Shown here piece after piece: positions 27,687 through 36,551 of a DNA stretch of 64,000 nt. Origin of the DNA: Mannheimia sp041807705. Its GTDB lineage: Bacteria; Pseudomonadota; Gammaproteobacteria; Enterobacterales; Pasteurellaceae. The first letter of the stretch is position 1, and each line of letters opens with the position of its first letter. The DNA lies in contig NZ_JBGTYY010000010.1 in NCBI RefSeq assembly GCF_041807705.1, positions 7,252 to 71,251 on the forward strand, read 5' to 3'. The notes beneath the pieces were generated by a model. It had not been told where the DNA came from. It saw nothing but the letters and a program-made list of their open reading frames with translations, and ran no database searches. A program made the translations under genes and the position numbers.

Positions 27687-28082
27687 TTAGCTGGCATTCA
27701 TTATAAAAGGCTTGTGATATTGTAAAATGATATTATCTGCAGTTAAAAAGAAGAGCCTTTCAATTTCTGCTTGAGCGATAAGCATTCTATCAAAAGGATC
27801 TCGATGAATTAGCGGTAACTCTGATTGCTTTAAAATATGTGCTAACGTGATGGGTAAAGTGCGAAAACCAGCATTAACTAAACCATTTTCGAATGCCGAT
27901 ACATCAACATCAAAATCAGGCTTACCAAGCGAAGATTTAATCGAAATTTCCCATAAACTCGCTAAACTAAAATAGAGCTCGTTATTCGGGTCTTCTAATA
28001 ATTCAAGCACTTGTGACGAAAATTTGTCTTTTTTATCCCAAGCCATCCAAAGTAAGATATGGGTATCTAACAAGATTTTCAT
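27687..28082 (-). CDS. PIN-domain toxin (type II toxin-antitoxin)
   Basis: A 131-residue PIN-domain protein, a predicted Mg-dependent ribonuclease. The first acidic residue is in ILLDTHILLWM (Asp6), the second in the SLWEISIK segment (Glu46 region), and the third in RDPFDRMLIAQA (Asp near 97-100), followed by LTADNIILQY. It overlaps the end of the antitoxin gene by 4 bases (ATGA), the usual coupling in these modules. This subgroup (PilT N-terminus type with LWM/RDPFDR) commonly pairs with Phd/YefM antitoxins, as here. An ordinary VapBC-like module by layout; activity is not shown by sequence alone. Confidence 0.88.
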   Translation of the reverse strand: MKILLDTHILLWMAWDKKDKFSSQVLELLEDPNNELYFSLASLWEISIKSSLGKPDFDVDVSAFENGLVNAGFRTLPITLAHILKQSELPLIHRDPFDRMLIAQAEIERLFFLTADNIILQYHKPFIMNAS

Positions 28083-28339
28083 TCGTTTTCCCCACCAAAC
28101 ATTGCTGCTATTTCATTTTCATACAAGCGGTCAAAATTATCAGGGATTTTGCAAGTTGATTGCTTCATAAAACCAAAACGTTTTTGTGGAGTATTGTCAT
28201 CTAAAGGGACAATTTTTACCTGAGCTTTACCTGATTTGGCGATAATCATCGGCTTACCAAATTTCTTCACCTCTTCTACAATGCGAGAAAGATGGGTTTT
28301 GGCTTCGTGTATATTGATAGTTTCAATCGGTGCGTGCAT
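28079..28339 (-). CDS. Phd/YefM-family antitoxin
   Basis: An 86-residue antitoxin partner of the PIN toxin. The N-terminal Phd fold is clear (INIHEAKTHLSRIVEEVKK, then GKPMIIAKSGKAQVKIVPL); the C-terminal half (LYENEIAAMFGGENE) should be the toxin-wrapping tail. I start at the ATG at 28339, which has AAGGAG 9 bases before it; a longer frame to 28396 would add 19 Lys/Asn-rich residues encoded by a repetitive AT-rich leader. Phd proteins normally bind their own promoter, and that leader holds several copies of an AAACTAA-type repeat. Confidence 0.87.
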   Translation of the reverse strand: MHAPIETINIHEAKTHLSRIVEEVKKFGKPMIIAKSGKAQVKIVPLDDNTPQKRFGFMKQSTCKIPDNFDRLYENEIAAMFGGENE

Positions 28340-28344
28340 CTTAT

Positions 28345-28396
28345 TATTCTCCTTAGTTTGATTTCTTAGTTTAGTTTTATTTTCTAGTTTAGTCAA
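28345..28396 (-). promoter_or_regulatory. Repeated AAACTAA-type motifs in the toxin-antitoxin leader
   Basis: Read on the minus strand, the leader holds three to four near-direct copies of ACTAA/AAACTAA between the prfC terminator and the antitoxin ribosome site. They are candidate binding sites for the antitoxin. Confidence 0.4.
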
Positions 28397-28408
28397 ATTT
28401 TGAGCAAA

Positions 28409-28437
28409 AAATAAGCTCGACTTTTAGTGCCGAGCTT
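28409..28437 (-). terminator. Terminator of prfC
   Basis: AAGCTCG (28413-28419) pairs with CGAGCTT (28431-28437); read on the minus strand the hairpin is followed by ATTTTTTG. Confidence 0.75.
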
Positions 28438-28443
28438 TTATGA

Positions 28444-30024
28444 TTAATGCTCCCTTGTTTTAAAGAAAGTTACATCTGGATAACGTTCTTGTGCAAGGTT
28501 TAGATTTACCATTGTTGGAGCGATGTAAGTGAGGTTATCGCCACCATCTAGGGCTAAGTTTGCCTCATTTTTGCGTTTAAATTCTTCGAATTTTTTCGCA
28601 TCAGAGCATTCTACCCAACGAGCGGTTGCCACGTTTACGGTTTCGTAAATCGCCTCTACGTTATATTCCGATTTTAGGCGTGAAACCACCACGTCAAACT
28701 GTAGCACACCCACCGCACCTACGATTAAATCGTTATTAATGAGTGGACGGAATACTTGCACCGCTCCTTCTTCCGAAAGTTGCACCAAGCCTTTTAGTAA
28801 CTGCTTTTGCTTAAGTGGATCTTTCAAGCGAATGCGGCGGAACAATTCTGGTGCGAAGTTTGGAATACCAGTAAATTTCAAGTTTTCGCCTTGCGTAAAG
28901 GTATCGCCAATCTGGATTGTGCCGTGATTGTGTAAGCCGATAATATCGCCTGCGTAAGCCTCTTCTGCGTGTGAGCGGTCGCCAGCCATAAAGGTAAGAG
29001 CATCAGAAATCACTACATCTTTACCAATACGGATGTGCTTTAACTTCATTCCTTTTTCATATTTGCCTGAAACAACACGCATAAAGGCAACACGGTCGCG
29101 GTGCTTTGGATCCATATTCGCTTGGATTTTGAATACGAAACCGCTAAATTTTTCTTCGCTTGACTCAACAGTGCGGCTGTCTGACTCACGAGATTGTGGC
29201 GCAGGAGCCCATTCGGTTAAACCATCTAAGAAGTGATTTACCCCGAAGTTACCCAATGCCGTTCCGAAGAATACTGGCGTTAATTCGCCTTTGATGAAGG
29301 CATCGTGATCAAATTCGTGAGAAGCACCTTGTACTAACTCCAATTCATCACGCAGTTGTTGGGCTAGATCATCGCCAACGGCTTGGTCTAACTCTGGGTT
29401 ATCTAAGCCTTTAATAATGCGAACTTCTTGAATAGTATGCCCTTGACCTGTTTGGTAAAGGTAGGTTTCATCTTTATAAATATGATAAACCCCTTTGAAT
29501 AACTTACCGCAGCCAATCGGCCAAGTAATAGGTGCACAGTTGATTTTCAGAACGCTTTCTACTTCGTCCAATAACTCCATTGGATCACGAATATCACGGT
29601 CGAGCTTGTTCATAAAGGTCAAGATTGGCGTATCACGCAGGCGGGTAACCTCCATCAATTTGATGGTACGTTCCTCAACCCCTTTTGCCGAGTCGATAAC
29701 CATTAAGCAGCTATCTACAGCGGTTAAAGTACGGTAAGTATCTTCCGAGAAGTCTTCGTGTCCGGGCGTATCTAACAGGTTTACCAAGCAATCATTGTAA
29801 GGGAATTGCATTACAGAGGTGGTAATGGAGATACCACGCTGCTTTTCCATCTCCATCCAGTCCGATTTTGCGTGTTGTGCCGAGCCTTTACCTTTTACCG
29901 AACCTGCGGTTTGAATGGCATTTCCGTAAAGCAATACTTTTTCGGTAATGGTGGTTTTACCCGCATCGGGGTGGGAAATAATCGCAAAGGTGCGACGTTT
30001 ATTAATTTCTTGTGGATATGACAT
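28444..30024 (-). CDS. prfC: Peptide chain release factor 3
   Basis: RF3, 526 residues, is the GTPase that recycles RF1/RF2 from the ribosome after peptide release. GTP-binding motifs are all present: G1 SHPDAGKTT (about 17-25), the switch I region (KQRGISITTSVM), G3 DTPGHEDF and G4 NKLDRD. The C-terminal half has the RF3-specific domains (LFRRIRLKDPLKQKQLLKGL). I choose the ATG at 30024 (MSYPQEINKRRTF), which agrees with E. coli length; the frame upstream to 30111 is unlikely. It is transcribed divergently from the PBP7-like gene, with an inverted uptake-signal pair in the gap. Confidence 0.97.
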   Translation of the reverse strand: MSYPQEINKRRTFAIISHPDAGKTTITEKVLLYGNAIQTAGSVKGKGSAQHAKSDWMEMEKQRGISITTSVMQFPYNDCLVNLLDTPGHEDFSEDTYRTLTAVDSCLMVIDSAKGVEERTIKLMEVTRLRDTPILTFMNKLDRDIRDPMELLDEVESVLKINCAPITWPIGCGKLFKGVYHIYKDETYLYQTGQGHTIQEVRIIKGLDNPELDQAVGDDLAQQLRDELELVQGASHEFDHDAFIKGELTPVFFGTALGNFGVNHFLDGLTEWAPAPQSRESDSRTVESSEEKFSGFVFKIQANMDPKHRDRVAFMRVVSGKYEKGMKLKHIRIGKDVVISDALTFMAGDRSHAEEAYAGDIIGLHNHGTIQIGDTFTQGENLKFTGIPNFAPELFRRIRLKDPLKQKQLLKGLVQLSEEGAVQVFRPLINNDLIVGAVGVLQFDVVVSRLKSEYNVEAIYETVNVATARWVECSDAKKFEEFKRKNEANLALDGGDNLTYIAPTMVNLNLAQERYPDVTFFKTREH

Positions 30025-30107
30025 TTTGTTCTCGATAACTAAAAAATAAAAAGGGCGGAAAGTCCGCCGAAAATTCGCTGATATTTTCGCTGATTTGAGG
30101 GAAGAGG

Positions 30108-30178
30108 GCAAGCGGTTAAATTTTGAGAGAATTTTGCAAATAGCATTTGCAAAAATTTTGTAAAAATCGACCGCTTGC
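30108..30178. repeat. Inverted pair of uptake signals in a divergent promoter region
   Basis: GCAAGCGGT at 30108-30116 faces ACCGCTTGC at 30170-30178, with TTTGCAAA-type tracts from each side meeting in the middle (about 30134-30155). Both copies carry the extended signal. It lies between prfC and the PBP7-like gene. Confidence 0.75.
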
Positions 30179-30244
30179 TATGGCACAACGCAAGAAAGCG
30201 AGTAAAATACCAAACTTTGACTTTATTATTTCGACGAATCTTTT

Positions 30245-31114
30245 ATGAAAAAATTTATTCCCGTTATTCTTGCAGCTTTGGTGCTGAGTGCTTGTTCCTC
30301 CCAGCCGGCAAAGAAGCCAAGCCCTCGTATTAAAGCGAAAGCGGCTTATATCCCAACTGAAAATTCAGCTTATGTGGTGTTTGACTTAAAGCAGAAAAAA
30401 TTTTTGGAAGGAAAGAACTTTAACTTAGTTCGCCCGATTGCCTCTGTCACTAAATTGATGACCGCAGTGGTGTTTTTAGAAGAAAATCGTTACGGATCAA
30501 GCTGCCAAACACAAATTTTGCCTTCTGATGCAGATTTTATTAAAGGCACAACTAGCCCTTTACCCAAAAATACCAACATTGCTTGTAGCGAATTATTAAA
30601 AGCGATGTTAGTCCGCTCAGATAACTATGCTGCACATGCACTGGCTCACGCCACGCATTTAAATAAAGCTCAGTTTTTAGCTAGAATGAACAGCAAAGCA
30701 AGAGAAATTGGTATGACGCAAACCTACTTTGGCGATAGTTCGGGATTGTCTCCTAATAATGTTTCAACGGCAGTCGATCTCGCAAAATTAGCAGGCTATG
30801 CAGCAAGTAAACCTGAAATTCAGCAGCTTTCTAACTCACCATTAGTGAGTGTGTATGCAGGTGGTCGCTATTTGTCAATGAGGAACACTAACAGTATGGT
30901 TCGTTCTCAATCATACCAAGCCTTAGTCAGCAAAACGGGTTACACTCGTGAAGCGGGTTATAATTTAGCCTTTATTGCAAAAGGCGATTGTAGAGGGAAA
31001 CAAATTGGCGTAGTGAGCTTGAATAATAGCAATGCCTCATCACGCTCTGATTTTACCGAGTCGATGTTGGCGAAATATCAATGTATACCAAACCCGTACA
31101 GGCAGTATGATTAA
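30245..31114 (+). CDS. Serine-type D-Ala-D-Ala endopeptidase, PBP7-like lipoprotein
   Basis: A 289-residue penicillin-binding protein of the S11 family that cuts peptidoglycan cross-links or trims stem peptides. The signal peptide ends in a lipobox (VLSACSS, Cys at 17), so unlike E. coli PbpG it is probably lipid-anchored. The three active-site motifs are in order: SVTK near 67 (catalytic Ser and Lys), SDN near 125 and KTG near 230. Length and motif spacing fit the PbpG/DacD group without the extra C-terminal domain of PBP5. Two pairs of Cys may form disulfides. It is monocistronic, upstream of pth. Confidence 0.88.
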   Translation: MKKFIPVILAALVLSACSSQPAKKPSPRIKAKAAYIPTENSAYVVFDLKQKKFLEGKNFNLVRPIASVTKLMTAVVFLEENRYGSSCQTQILPSDADFIKGTTSPLPKNTNIACSELLKAMLVRSDNYAAHALAHATHLNKAQFLARMNSKAREIGMTQTYFGDSSGLSPNNVSTAVDLAKLAGYAASKPEIQQLSNSPLVSVYAGGRYLSMRNTNSMVRSQSYQALVSKTGYTREAGYNLAFIAKGDCRGKQIGVVSLNNSNASSRSDFTESMLAKYQCIPNPYRQYD

Positions 31115-31199
31115 TGGCTACCTTGAGAAAACAGCGGTTTTTCTCTACAATATCGCCTTTTAACTATTGCTTTTTAATTTAGAGAATTGAGACAAGATT

Positions 31200-31784
31200 G
31201 TGTCAGAAATTAAATTGATTGTCGGGCTTGCCAACCCTGGAGCAAAATATGAAGAGACTCGCCACAACGCTGGTGAGTGGCTAATTAATGAACTTGCTCG
31301 AATGTATAATGTAAGCCTCAAAGAAGAAGCCAAATATTTTGGCAAAGTGGCTAAAATTAATACTCCTCAAGGCGAAATACGTTTATTAGTGCCAACCACT
31401 TTTATGAATTTAAGTGGAAAAGCGGTAGGGGCATTAGCTAATTTTTATCGTATTAAGCCTGAAGAAATTTTAGTGGCTCACGATGAACTTGATTTACCGC
31501 CTGGTTCGGTTAAGTTAAAAAAAGGCGGCGGACACGGCGGGCATAACGGCTTGAAAGATATTATTGCAGCTCTTGGCAATAACAAAGAGTTTTACCGTGT
31601 GCGAATTGGCATCGGACACCCGGGACATAAAGATATGGTAGCCTCTTATGTGCTAGGCAAGCCCGCTCCAGCAGAAAAAGATCTGATTAATGCGGTGGTT
31701 GATGAAGCAGCTCGCTGTACTGACATTTTGCTGAAAGACGGCATAGTCAAAGCAACAAATCGTTTAAATAGTTTTAAAGCATAG
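31200..31784 (+). CDS. pth: Peptidyl-tRNA hydrolase
   Basis: Pth, 194 residues, releases peptides from tRNAs dropped by the ribosome. It starts with GTG (31200), giving the family's MSEIKLIVGLANPG start. The catalytic His is in ETRHNAGEWL (about residue 22), and FMNLSGKAV (Asn near 70) and the HDELDLPPG and KKGGGHGGHNGLKD motifs complete the active site. Length matches E. coli (194). It lies upstream of ychF, the classical pth-ychF pair, with a family A repeat in between. Confidence 0.97.
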   Translation: MSEIKLIVGLANPGAKYEETRHNAGEWLINELARMYNVSLKEEAKYFGKVAKINTPQGEIRLLVPTTFMNLSGKAVGALANFYRIKPEEILVAHDELDLPPGSVKLKKGGGHGGHNGLKDIIAALGNNKEFYRVRIGIGHPGHKDMVASYVLGKPAPAEKDLINAVVDEAARCTDILLKDGIVKATNRLNSFKA

Positions 31785-31787
31785 AAT

Positions 31788-31851
31788 GTAGGAGCGAATT
31801 GTAATTCGCCCAATTCACTCGATTGATGGGCAAATTGCAATTTGCCTCTAC
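31788..31851. repeat. Family A palindromic element between pth and ychF
   Basis: The ends are GTAGGAGC and GCCTCTAC. Arm 1 is GCGAATTGTAATTCGC and arm 2 is GCAAATTGCAATTTGC, each a near-perfect palindrome; together they form a two-hairpin cloverleaf. It is followed directly by an uptake signal (31850). Confidence 0.8.
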
Positions 31852-31897
31852 AAGCGGTCAAATTTACACAAAATTTTGTAATTTAAAGGAACAAAAA

Positions 31898-32989
31898 ATG
31901 GGATTTAAATGTGGTATTGTCGGTTTACCAAACGTGGGTAAATCAACTCTTTTCAACGCATTAACAAAAGCGGGTATTGAAGCGGCGAACTATCCGTTCT
32001 GTACCATCGAGCCAAACACAGGTGTTGTGCCAATGCCTGATCCGCGTTTAGACGCATTAGCAGAAATTGTAAAACCAGAGCGTGTATTACCAACCACAAT
32101 GGAATTTGTGGATATTGCAGGTTTAGTGGCAGGGGCAAGTAAAGGCGAAGGCTTAGGTAACAAATTCTTAGCCAACATTCGTGAAACAGATGCAATCGGG
32201 CACGTTGTACGTTGCTTTGAAAATGATGATATTGTTCACGTTGCAGGTAAAATTGACCCAGCCGATGATATTGAAATCATCAATACCGAGCTAGCATTAG
32301 CTGACTTAGACAGCTGCGAGCGTGCCATTCAGCGTTTACAAAAACGTGCAAAAGGCGGCGATAAAGAGGCAAAATTTGAATTATCGATTATGGAGAAAAT
32401 CTTACCTGTGCTTGAAAATGCTGGAATGATTCGCTCGGTCGATTTAGATAAAGACGAACTTCACGCGATTAAAGGTTACAACTTCTTAACCCTAAAACCA
32501 ACGATGTATATCGCAAATGTAAACGAAGACGGTTTTGAGAATAACCCATATCTTGATCGTGTGCGTGAAATTGCTGAAAAAGAAGGAGCGGTGGTTGTGC
32601 CTGTGTGTGCAGCAATTGAATCTGAAATTGCAGAACTTGATGACGAAGAAAAAGTCGAGTTTTTACAAGATTTAGGCATTGAAGAGCCGGGTTTAAACCG
32701 TGTAATTCGTGCGGGCTACCGCTTACTTAACCTACAAACCTACTTTACTGCAGGCGTGAAAGAAGTGCGTGCGTGGACGGTTTCAGTAGGGGCAACCGCA
32801 CCAAAAGCAGCAGCAGTTATCCACACCGATTTTGAGAAAGGCTTTATCCGTGCGGAAGTAATTGCTTACCAAGATTTTATCGACCACAAAGGCGAAGCTG
32901 GAGCAAAAGAAGCAGGTAAATGGCGTTTAGAAGGAAAAGAGTATATCGTTCAAGATGGAGATGTAATGCACTTCCGTTTCAATGTGTAA
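31898..32989 (+). CDS. ychF: Redox-regulated ATPase YchF (Obg-like)
   Basis: YchF/Ola1, 363 residues, is an Obg-family P-loop protein that prefers ATP and associates with ribosomes. The G1 motif is GLPNVGKST (8-16), G3 is DIAGLVAGASKGEG, and the NVNED segment replaces the normal NKXD specificity motif, as expected for an ATP-binding member. A coiled-coil insert follows (about 130-180) and the C-terminal TGS domain starts near 278. The ATG at 31898 follows AAAGGA and gives the exact E. coli length. The frame upstream to 31823 is repeat DNA. Confidence 0.97.
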   Translation: MGFKCGIVGLPNVGKSTLFNALTKAGIEAANYPFCTIEPNTGVVPMPDPRLDALAEIVKPERVLPTTMEFVDIAGLVAGASKGEGLGNKFLANIRETDAIGHVVRCFENDDIVHVAGKIDPADDIEIINTELALADLDSCERAIQRLQKRAKGGDKEAKFELSIMEKILPVLENAGMIRSVDLDKDELHAIKGYNFLTLKPTMYIANVNEDGFENNPYLDRVREIAEKEGAVVVPVCAAIESEIAELDDEEKVEFLQDLGIEEPGLNRVIRAGYRLLNLQTYFTAGVKEVRAWTVSVGATAPKAAAVIHTDFEKGFIRAEVIAYQDFIDHKGEAGAKEAGKWRLEGKEYIVQDGDVMHFRFNV

Positions 32990-33000
32990 AATTTTCCGAA

Positions 33001-33029
33001 AAAAGACCGCTCGTAAGCGGTCTTTTTTT
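33001..33029. terminator. Bidirectional terminator between ychF and the SIMPL gene
   Basis: AAAAGACCGCT (33001-33011) pairs with AGCGGTCTTTT (33016-33026), with A and T runs outside. It serves both convergent genes. Confidence 0.9.
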
Positions 33030-33030
33030 G

Positions 33031-33786
33031 TTAGTTAATTGCGTATTGAATGGTTACGACTAAACGTACTTTTTTATCGATAGTTGAAGTATCGTAACTT
33101 CCGCCATAGCTATCATCACTATCTTCTGTGTTCGGGCGGCTGGATTTAATATCAAAAGAACCTTGTGAAGCTGAACGTAGTAAGCCAACCTTTACATTAC
33201 TGGTTTTGGCAAATTCTTCTGCTCGTACATAGGCATCTTGTGTTGCTTTTGCGATTAAATCACGTTTGATTCCTTCCAAATTCTCTAAATAATAATCGGG
33301 CTGGCTAAAATCAATCGCTTCATTTTCCGCTCGTAAGAATTGGATTTTTGATAAGGCGTTTTGTAGTTTGACTAAATCTTTGGTAGAGAGAACGATTGAA
33401 CGTGTCGCGTTATAGCCGTTTTTGCGAGAACGATCTTTACCAAATTCGTCCACATAATATTCGGTTCTTTCATTTACTGAAAGCTCGGTAATTTCACGCT
33501 CCGTATCCAAAAAGCCTTGCTCTTTCAAAAACTTCACTGCTTGATTTAAGTTTTGCTGATTGGCTTTCATTGCATCGTTATAGGTTAAACCCCAACCAAA
33601 AATAGACACTCGCCAAGTACCTAGCGTGGCTTTATGTTCAGCTTCGGCAAGACCTTTTACGGTAATAACGCCTGTTTGCTGTAAGTTTTTGAATTGATGC
33701 CCGAGAATAAAGGCGGCTGCCATTAAGCCGATAGCCAAAATAACGCCAAAAATGGCAAGATAGCGGTTGTTAGAGGTTAAAGACAT
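33031..33786 (-). CDS. SIMPL-domain (DUF541) protein, membrane-anchored
   Basis: A 251-residue protein with one hydrophobic segment at about 8-30 (an uncleaved-looking signal anchor) and a SIMPL domain over the remainder. The family pattern is seen in VITVKGLAEAEHKATLGTWRVS, shortened here as its first strand, the ERTEYYVDEFG stretch and the LRSASQGSF segment near the end. The last 40 residues are rich in Ser and Asp. The role is unknown. It differs from the SIMPL protein at 3387-4142 in anchor and sequence, so the two are not a recent duplication. Confidence 0.78.
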   Translation of the reverse strand: MSLTSNNRYLAIFGVILAIGLMAAAFILGHQFKNLQQTGVITVKGLAEAEHKATLGTWRVSIFGWGLTYNDAMKANQQNLNQAVKFLKEQGFLDTEREITELSVNERTEYYVDEFGKDRSRKNGYNATRSIVLSTKDLVKLQNALSKIQFLRAENEAIDFSQPDYYLENLEGIKRDLIAKATQDAYVRAEEFAKTSNVKVGLLRSASQGSFDIKSSRPNTEDSDDSYGGSYDTSTIDKKVRLVVTIQYAIN

Positions 33787-33963
33787 AACACTTCCTTAAA
33801 GAATAAAATAATTTTGACTTATTATATTTGATTGAATTTAAAAATAGATAACAAGCGGTCAATTTTTATAAAATTTTTGCAAAATAAACTCCAAAAATGA
33901 ATAACTATTGGGGGTTATTCATAAAAAAATTAGTCTTTTTTTTAATCATACGAACCTTAAAAA

Positions 33964-33979
33964 TTTGAATTAGATCACA
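33964..33979 (+). promoter_or_regulatory. CRP-type site upstream of lctP
   Basis: TTTGAATTAGATCACA matches the CRP consensus TGTGA-N6-TCACA at nine of ten fixed positions. It lies 98 bases before the lctP start, a suitable place for activation of a lactate transporter gene. Confidence 0.65.
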
Positions 33980-33984
33980 AATTT

Positions 33985-34049
33985 GTAACAACCAAGTTAC
34001 ATTAGATTGCTTTAGGAGTAAAATGCGCACCTGTCAGACCAGTAAGGTC
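33985..34049 (+). promoter_or_regulatory. Two inverted repeats in the lctP leader
   Basis: GTAAC-N6-GTTAC (33985-34000) and GACC-N5-GGTC (34037-34049) lie between the CRP-type site and the start codon. The second overlaps CTGTCAGACCAG, one base short of a FadR/LldR-like GntR operator. A lactate-responsive repressor site is possible but not shown. Confidence 0.35.
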
Positions 34050-34076
34050 ATTTTATAATCATAAAAGAGGTGTTCT

Positions 34077-35681
34077 ATGGCTCTATTTCTGAGCGTCTTT
34101 CCGATTGTTTTACTTATTTATTTAATGGTAAAACGCAATGCGTTGCCATCTTATGTGGCTCTTCCACTAACCGCATTACTCATTTTTATTCTTCAACTTA
34201 CCTATTTTGGTAATGATACTACCTTAATCTTTGCAAATATTATTGCAGGTTTAGGCGATGTATTAACGCCAATTACGGTTATTTTTGGTGCAATTTTATT
34301 TAACCGCTTCTCTGAAGTATCAGGTGCAACCAATACAATCCGTAAATGGTTAGGGGCAATTAATCCAAATCCAATCGCACAATTAATGATTATCAGTTGG
34401 GCATTTGCGTTTATGATTGAAGGTGCGTCAGGTTTCGGAACGCCGGCAGCTATCGCTGCGCCTATCTTAGTTGGTTTAGGTTTTAAACCATTACAAGTGG
34501 CAATGTTGGCGCTTGTGATGAACTCTGTACCGGTATCATTCGGGGCAGTAGGTACACCAACGTGGTTCGGTATGGGTCCATTATTAAAAGATGGCTTATT
34601 GACAGATGCTCAAGTGCTTGAAATTGGTTCTATGACAGCATTAATTCACGCTATTGCGGCATTAATTATTCCGATTATGGCACTACGTTTAATCGTGAGC
34701 TGGAAAGAAATTCGTCAGAATATCGTGTTTATCTACATTAGTATTTTAGCTTGTGTTGTTCCTTATATCATTATTGCTCAATTTAACTATGAATTCCCTT
34801 CATTAGTGGCGGGTGCAATTGGTTTATTGGTGTCTGTATTTGTGGCAAATGCAGGGATCGGCTTGGCTAAAGTAGAGAATAATTTAGCCGGTGAAAAAGC
34901 CACAACAGGTGAAGTTGCGAAAGCATTATTACCAACAGGTTTGTTAATTTTTATCTTAGTGATTACCCGTATTCAACAAATTCCGTTTAAAACTTGGTTA
35001 AATGATGCAACAACTTGGATTACAAGTTCAGTAGGCTTTGCTAACTTTGAAATCAGCCAAGGTTTAATTTTCGCATTGAAAAATATCTTAGGCACGAATG
35101 TTGCAACCAGCTATAAATTACTTTATGTACCGGCGTTAATTCCGTTCGTGATTACGGTATTAATCTGTTTACCGATTTTCTCGGTATCAGGTAAAAATAC
35201 CAAAGATATTTTCGGCACATCATTTAACCAAGTTAAAAAGCCATTCTTAGCCCTTTTAGGTGCGATTATTATGGTAAAATTAATGTTAATTGGCGGTTCA
35301 GAGTCAATGGTACAAGTTATCGGTAGAAGTTTCGCAGAATTTACAGGTCAATCTTGGACATTATTTGCGTCATTCTTAGGTGCAATCGGTGCGTTCTTCT
35401 CGGGTTCTAACACGGTATCTAACTTAACCTTCGGTACAGTACAATACGCAACAGCCCAACAAGTTGGTTTATCAGTAACCTTAATTCTTGCATTACAATC
35501 AGTTGGTGGTGCAATGGGTAATATGGTGTGTATCAATAATATCGTAGCAGTATGTTCTGTAACAGGTATTGAGAAACAAGAAGGTAACATCATTAAGAAA
35601 ACAGTTGTACCTATGATTGTGTATGGTGTTATTGCAGCAGTTGCAGCACTATTTATTGTGCCACTCTTCTATACTGTGTAA
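34077..35681 (+). CDS. lctP: L-lactate permease
   Basis: LctP/LldP, 534 residues, is a polytopic inner-membrane lactate/H+ symporter with about 12-14 hydrophobic segments. Family motifs are visible: EGASGFGTPAAIAAPILVG near 115-135 and GAIGAFFSGSNTVSNLTFG near 435-455, the latter repeated in related form from the first half, as expected for the inverted-repeat fold. Length is typical (about 530-550). It lies upstream of lutABC on the same strand, so uptake and oxidation of L-lactate are encoded together. The leader carries a CRP-type site and two inverted repeats. Confidence 0.95.
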   Translation: MALFLSVFPIVLLIYLMVKRNALPSYVALPLTALLIFILQLTYFGNDTTLIFANIIAGLGDVLTPITVIFGAILFNRFSEVSGATNTIRKWLGAINPNPIAQLMIISWAFAFMIEGASGFGTPAAIAAPILVGLGFKPLQVAMLALVMNSVPVSFGAVGTPTWFGMGPLLKDGLLTDAQVLEIGSMTALIHAIAALIIPIMALRLIVSWKEIRQNIVFIYISILACVVPYIIIAQFNYEFPSLVAGAIGLLVSVFVANAGIGLAKVENNLAGEKATTGEVAKALLPTGLLIFILVITRIQQIPFKTWLNDATTWITSSVGFANFEISQGLIFALKNILGTNVATSYKLLYVPALIPFVITVLICLPIFSVSGKNTKDIFGTSFNQVKKPFLALLGAIIMVKLMLIGGSESMVQVIGRSFAEFTGQSWTLFASFLGAIGAFFSGSNTVSNLTFGTVQYATAQQVGLSVTLILALQSVGGAMGNMVCINNIVAVCSVTGIEKQEGNIIKKTVVPMIVYGVIAAVAALFIVPLFYTV

Positions 35682-35818
35682 TAACTAGACAATTAGTATT
35701 TAGTGAATAAAAAAGGAAGCGGTCAGATTTTGCGAATATTTTGCAAATCCCCCTTCCTTTCTCTGTCTTAAATAGGGCAGTCTGAGTTTAATTCTTATTT
35801 TTATTGTGGGAGTTCTCT

Positions 35819-36550
35819 ATGAACGTTAATTTTTACGTTACCTGCATTGCAGATGTGATGAAAGCAGGAGTTGCAAAAAACACTGTGCTTTTATTAGAGA
35901 AATTAGGTTGCAAAATCACTTTCTTAGAAAAACAAGGTTGCTGTGGGCAACCTGCAATTAATAGCGGCTATACCAAACAAGCCCTATCGGGTATGAAAAA
36001 CTTGATAGAAACCTTTGAAGCGAATGATTATCCGATCGTTGCCCCTGCAGGTTCTTGTGTTTATGCGATTAAAACTTACCCTGAGCATTTTGAGCGTTTT
36101 GGTGAATCAGAATGGGTTGCCCGTGCACAGAAAGTGGCAGATCGTTTTCACGATTTAACCGATTTTATCGTCAATAAATTAGGTGTTACTGATGTAGGTG
36201 CTTACTTACCTGGTAAAGCCGTGTATCATCCGTCTTGTAGCTTATTCCGTAAATTAGGCATTAAAGACGAACCGATCGCCTTATTACAAAATGTGAAAGG
36301 TTTGGAGTTATTACCAATCAAAAACCAAGAAACTTGCTGTGGTTTTGGTGGTACATTCTCGGTAAAAATGGCGGAAATTTCGGGCGAAATGGTAAAAGAG
36401 AAAGTCGCAAATATTGATACAGACGAGCCTGATTATTTAATCGGGGCTGATGTGAGTTGCTTGATGAACATTGGTGGTCGCTTAAGCCGTGAAGGTAAAG
36501 AGATCAAAGTAATGCACATTTCCGAAGTGTTAATGCAGGGAGGAAAATAA
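35819..36550 (+). CDS. lutA: L-lactate utilisation protein LutA (Fe-S oxidoreductase)
   Basis: LutA/YkgE, 243 residues, is part of the LutABC complex that oxidises L-lactate to pyruvate. It has two cysteine-rich CCG domains: CCGQPAINSG near 42-51 with the preceding VTCIADVM, and CCGFGGTFSVKM near 179-190, with PSCSLFR between. These bind iron-sulfur or contact the partner subunit. The ATG at 35819 follows GGGAG; the upstream frame from 35804 only adds MWEFS. It ends one base before lutB. Between lctP and lutA an uptake signal is flanked by GGAAG and CTTCC, which may fold. Confidence 0.92.
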   Translation: MNVNFYVTCIADVMKAGVAKNTVLLLEKLGCKITFLEKQGCCGQPAINSGYTKQALSGMKNLIETFEANDYPIVAPAGSCVYAIKTYPEHFERFGESEWVARAQKVADRFHDLTDFIVNKLGVTDVGAYLPGKAVYHPSCSLFRKLGIKDEPIALLQNVKGLELLPIKNQETCCGFGGTFSVKMAEISGEMVKEKVANIDTDEPDYLIGADVSCLMNIGGRLSREGKEIKVMHISEVLMQGGK

Positions 36551-36551
36551 T

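Noticed and set aside
30025..30111. Longer N-terminus for RF3
   Set aside because: The residues are not found in the family, and the region is a divergent promoter with uptake signals.
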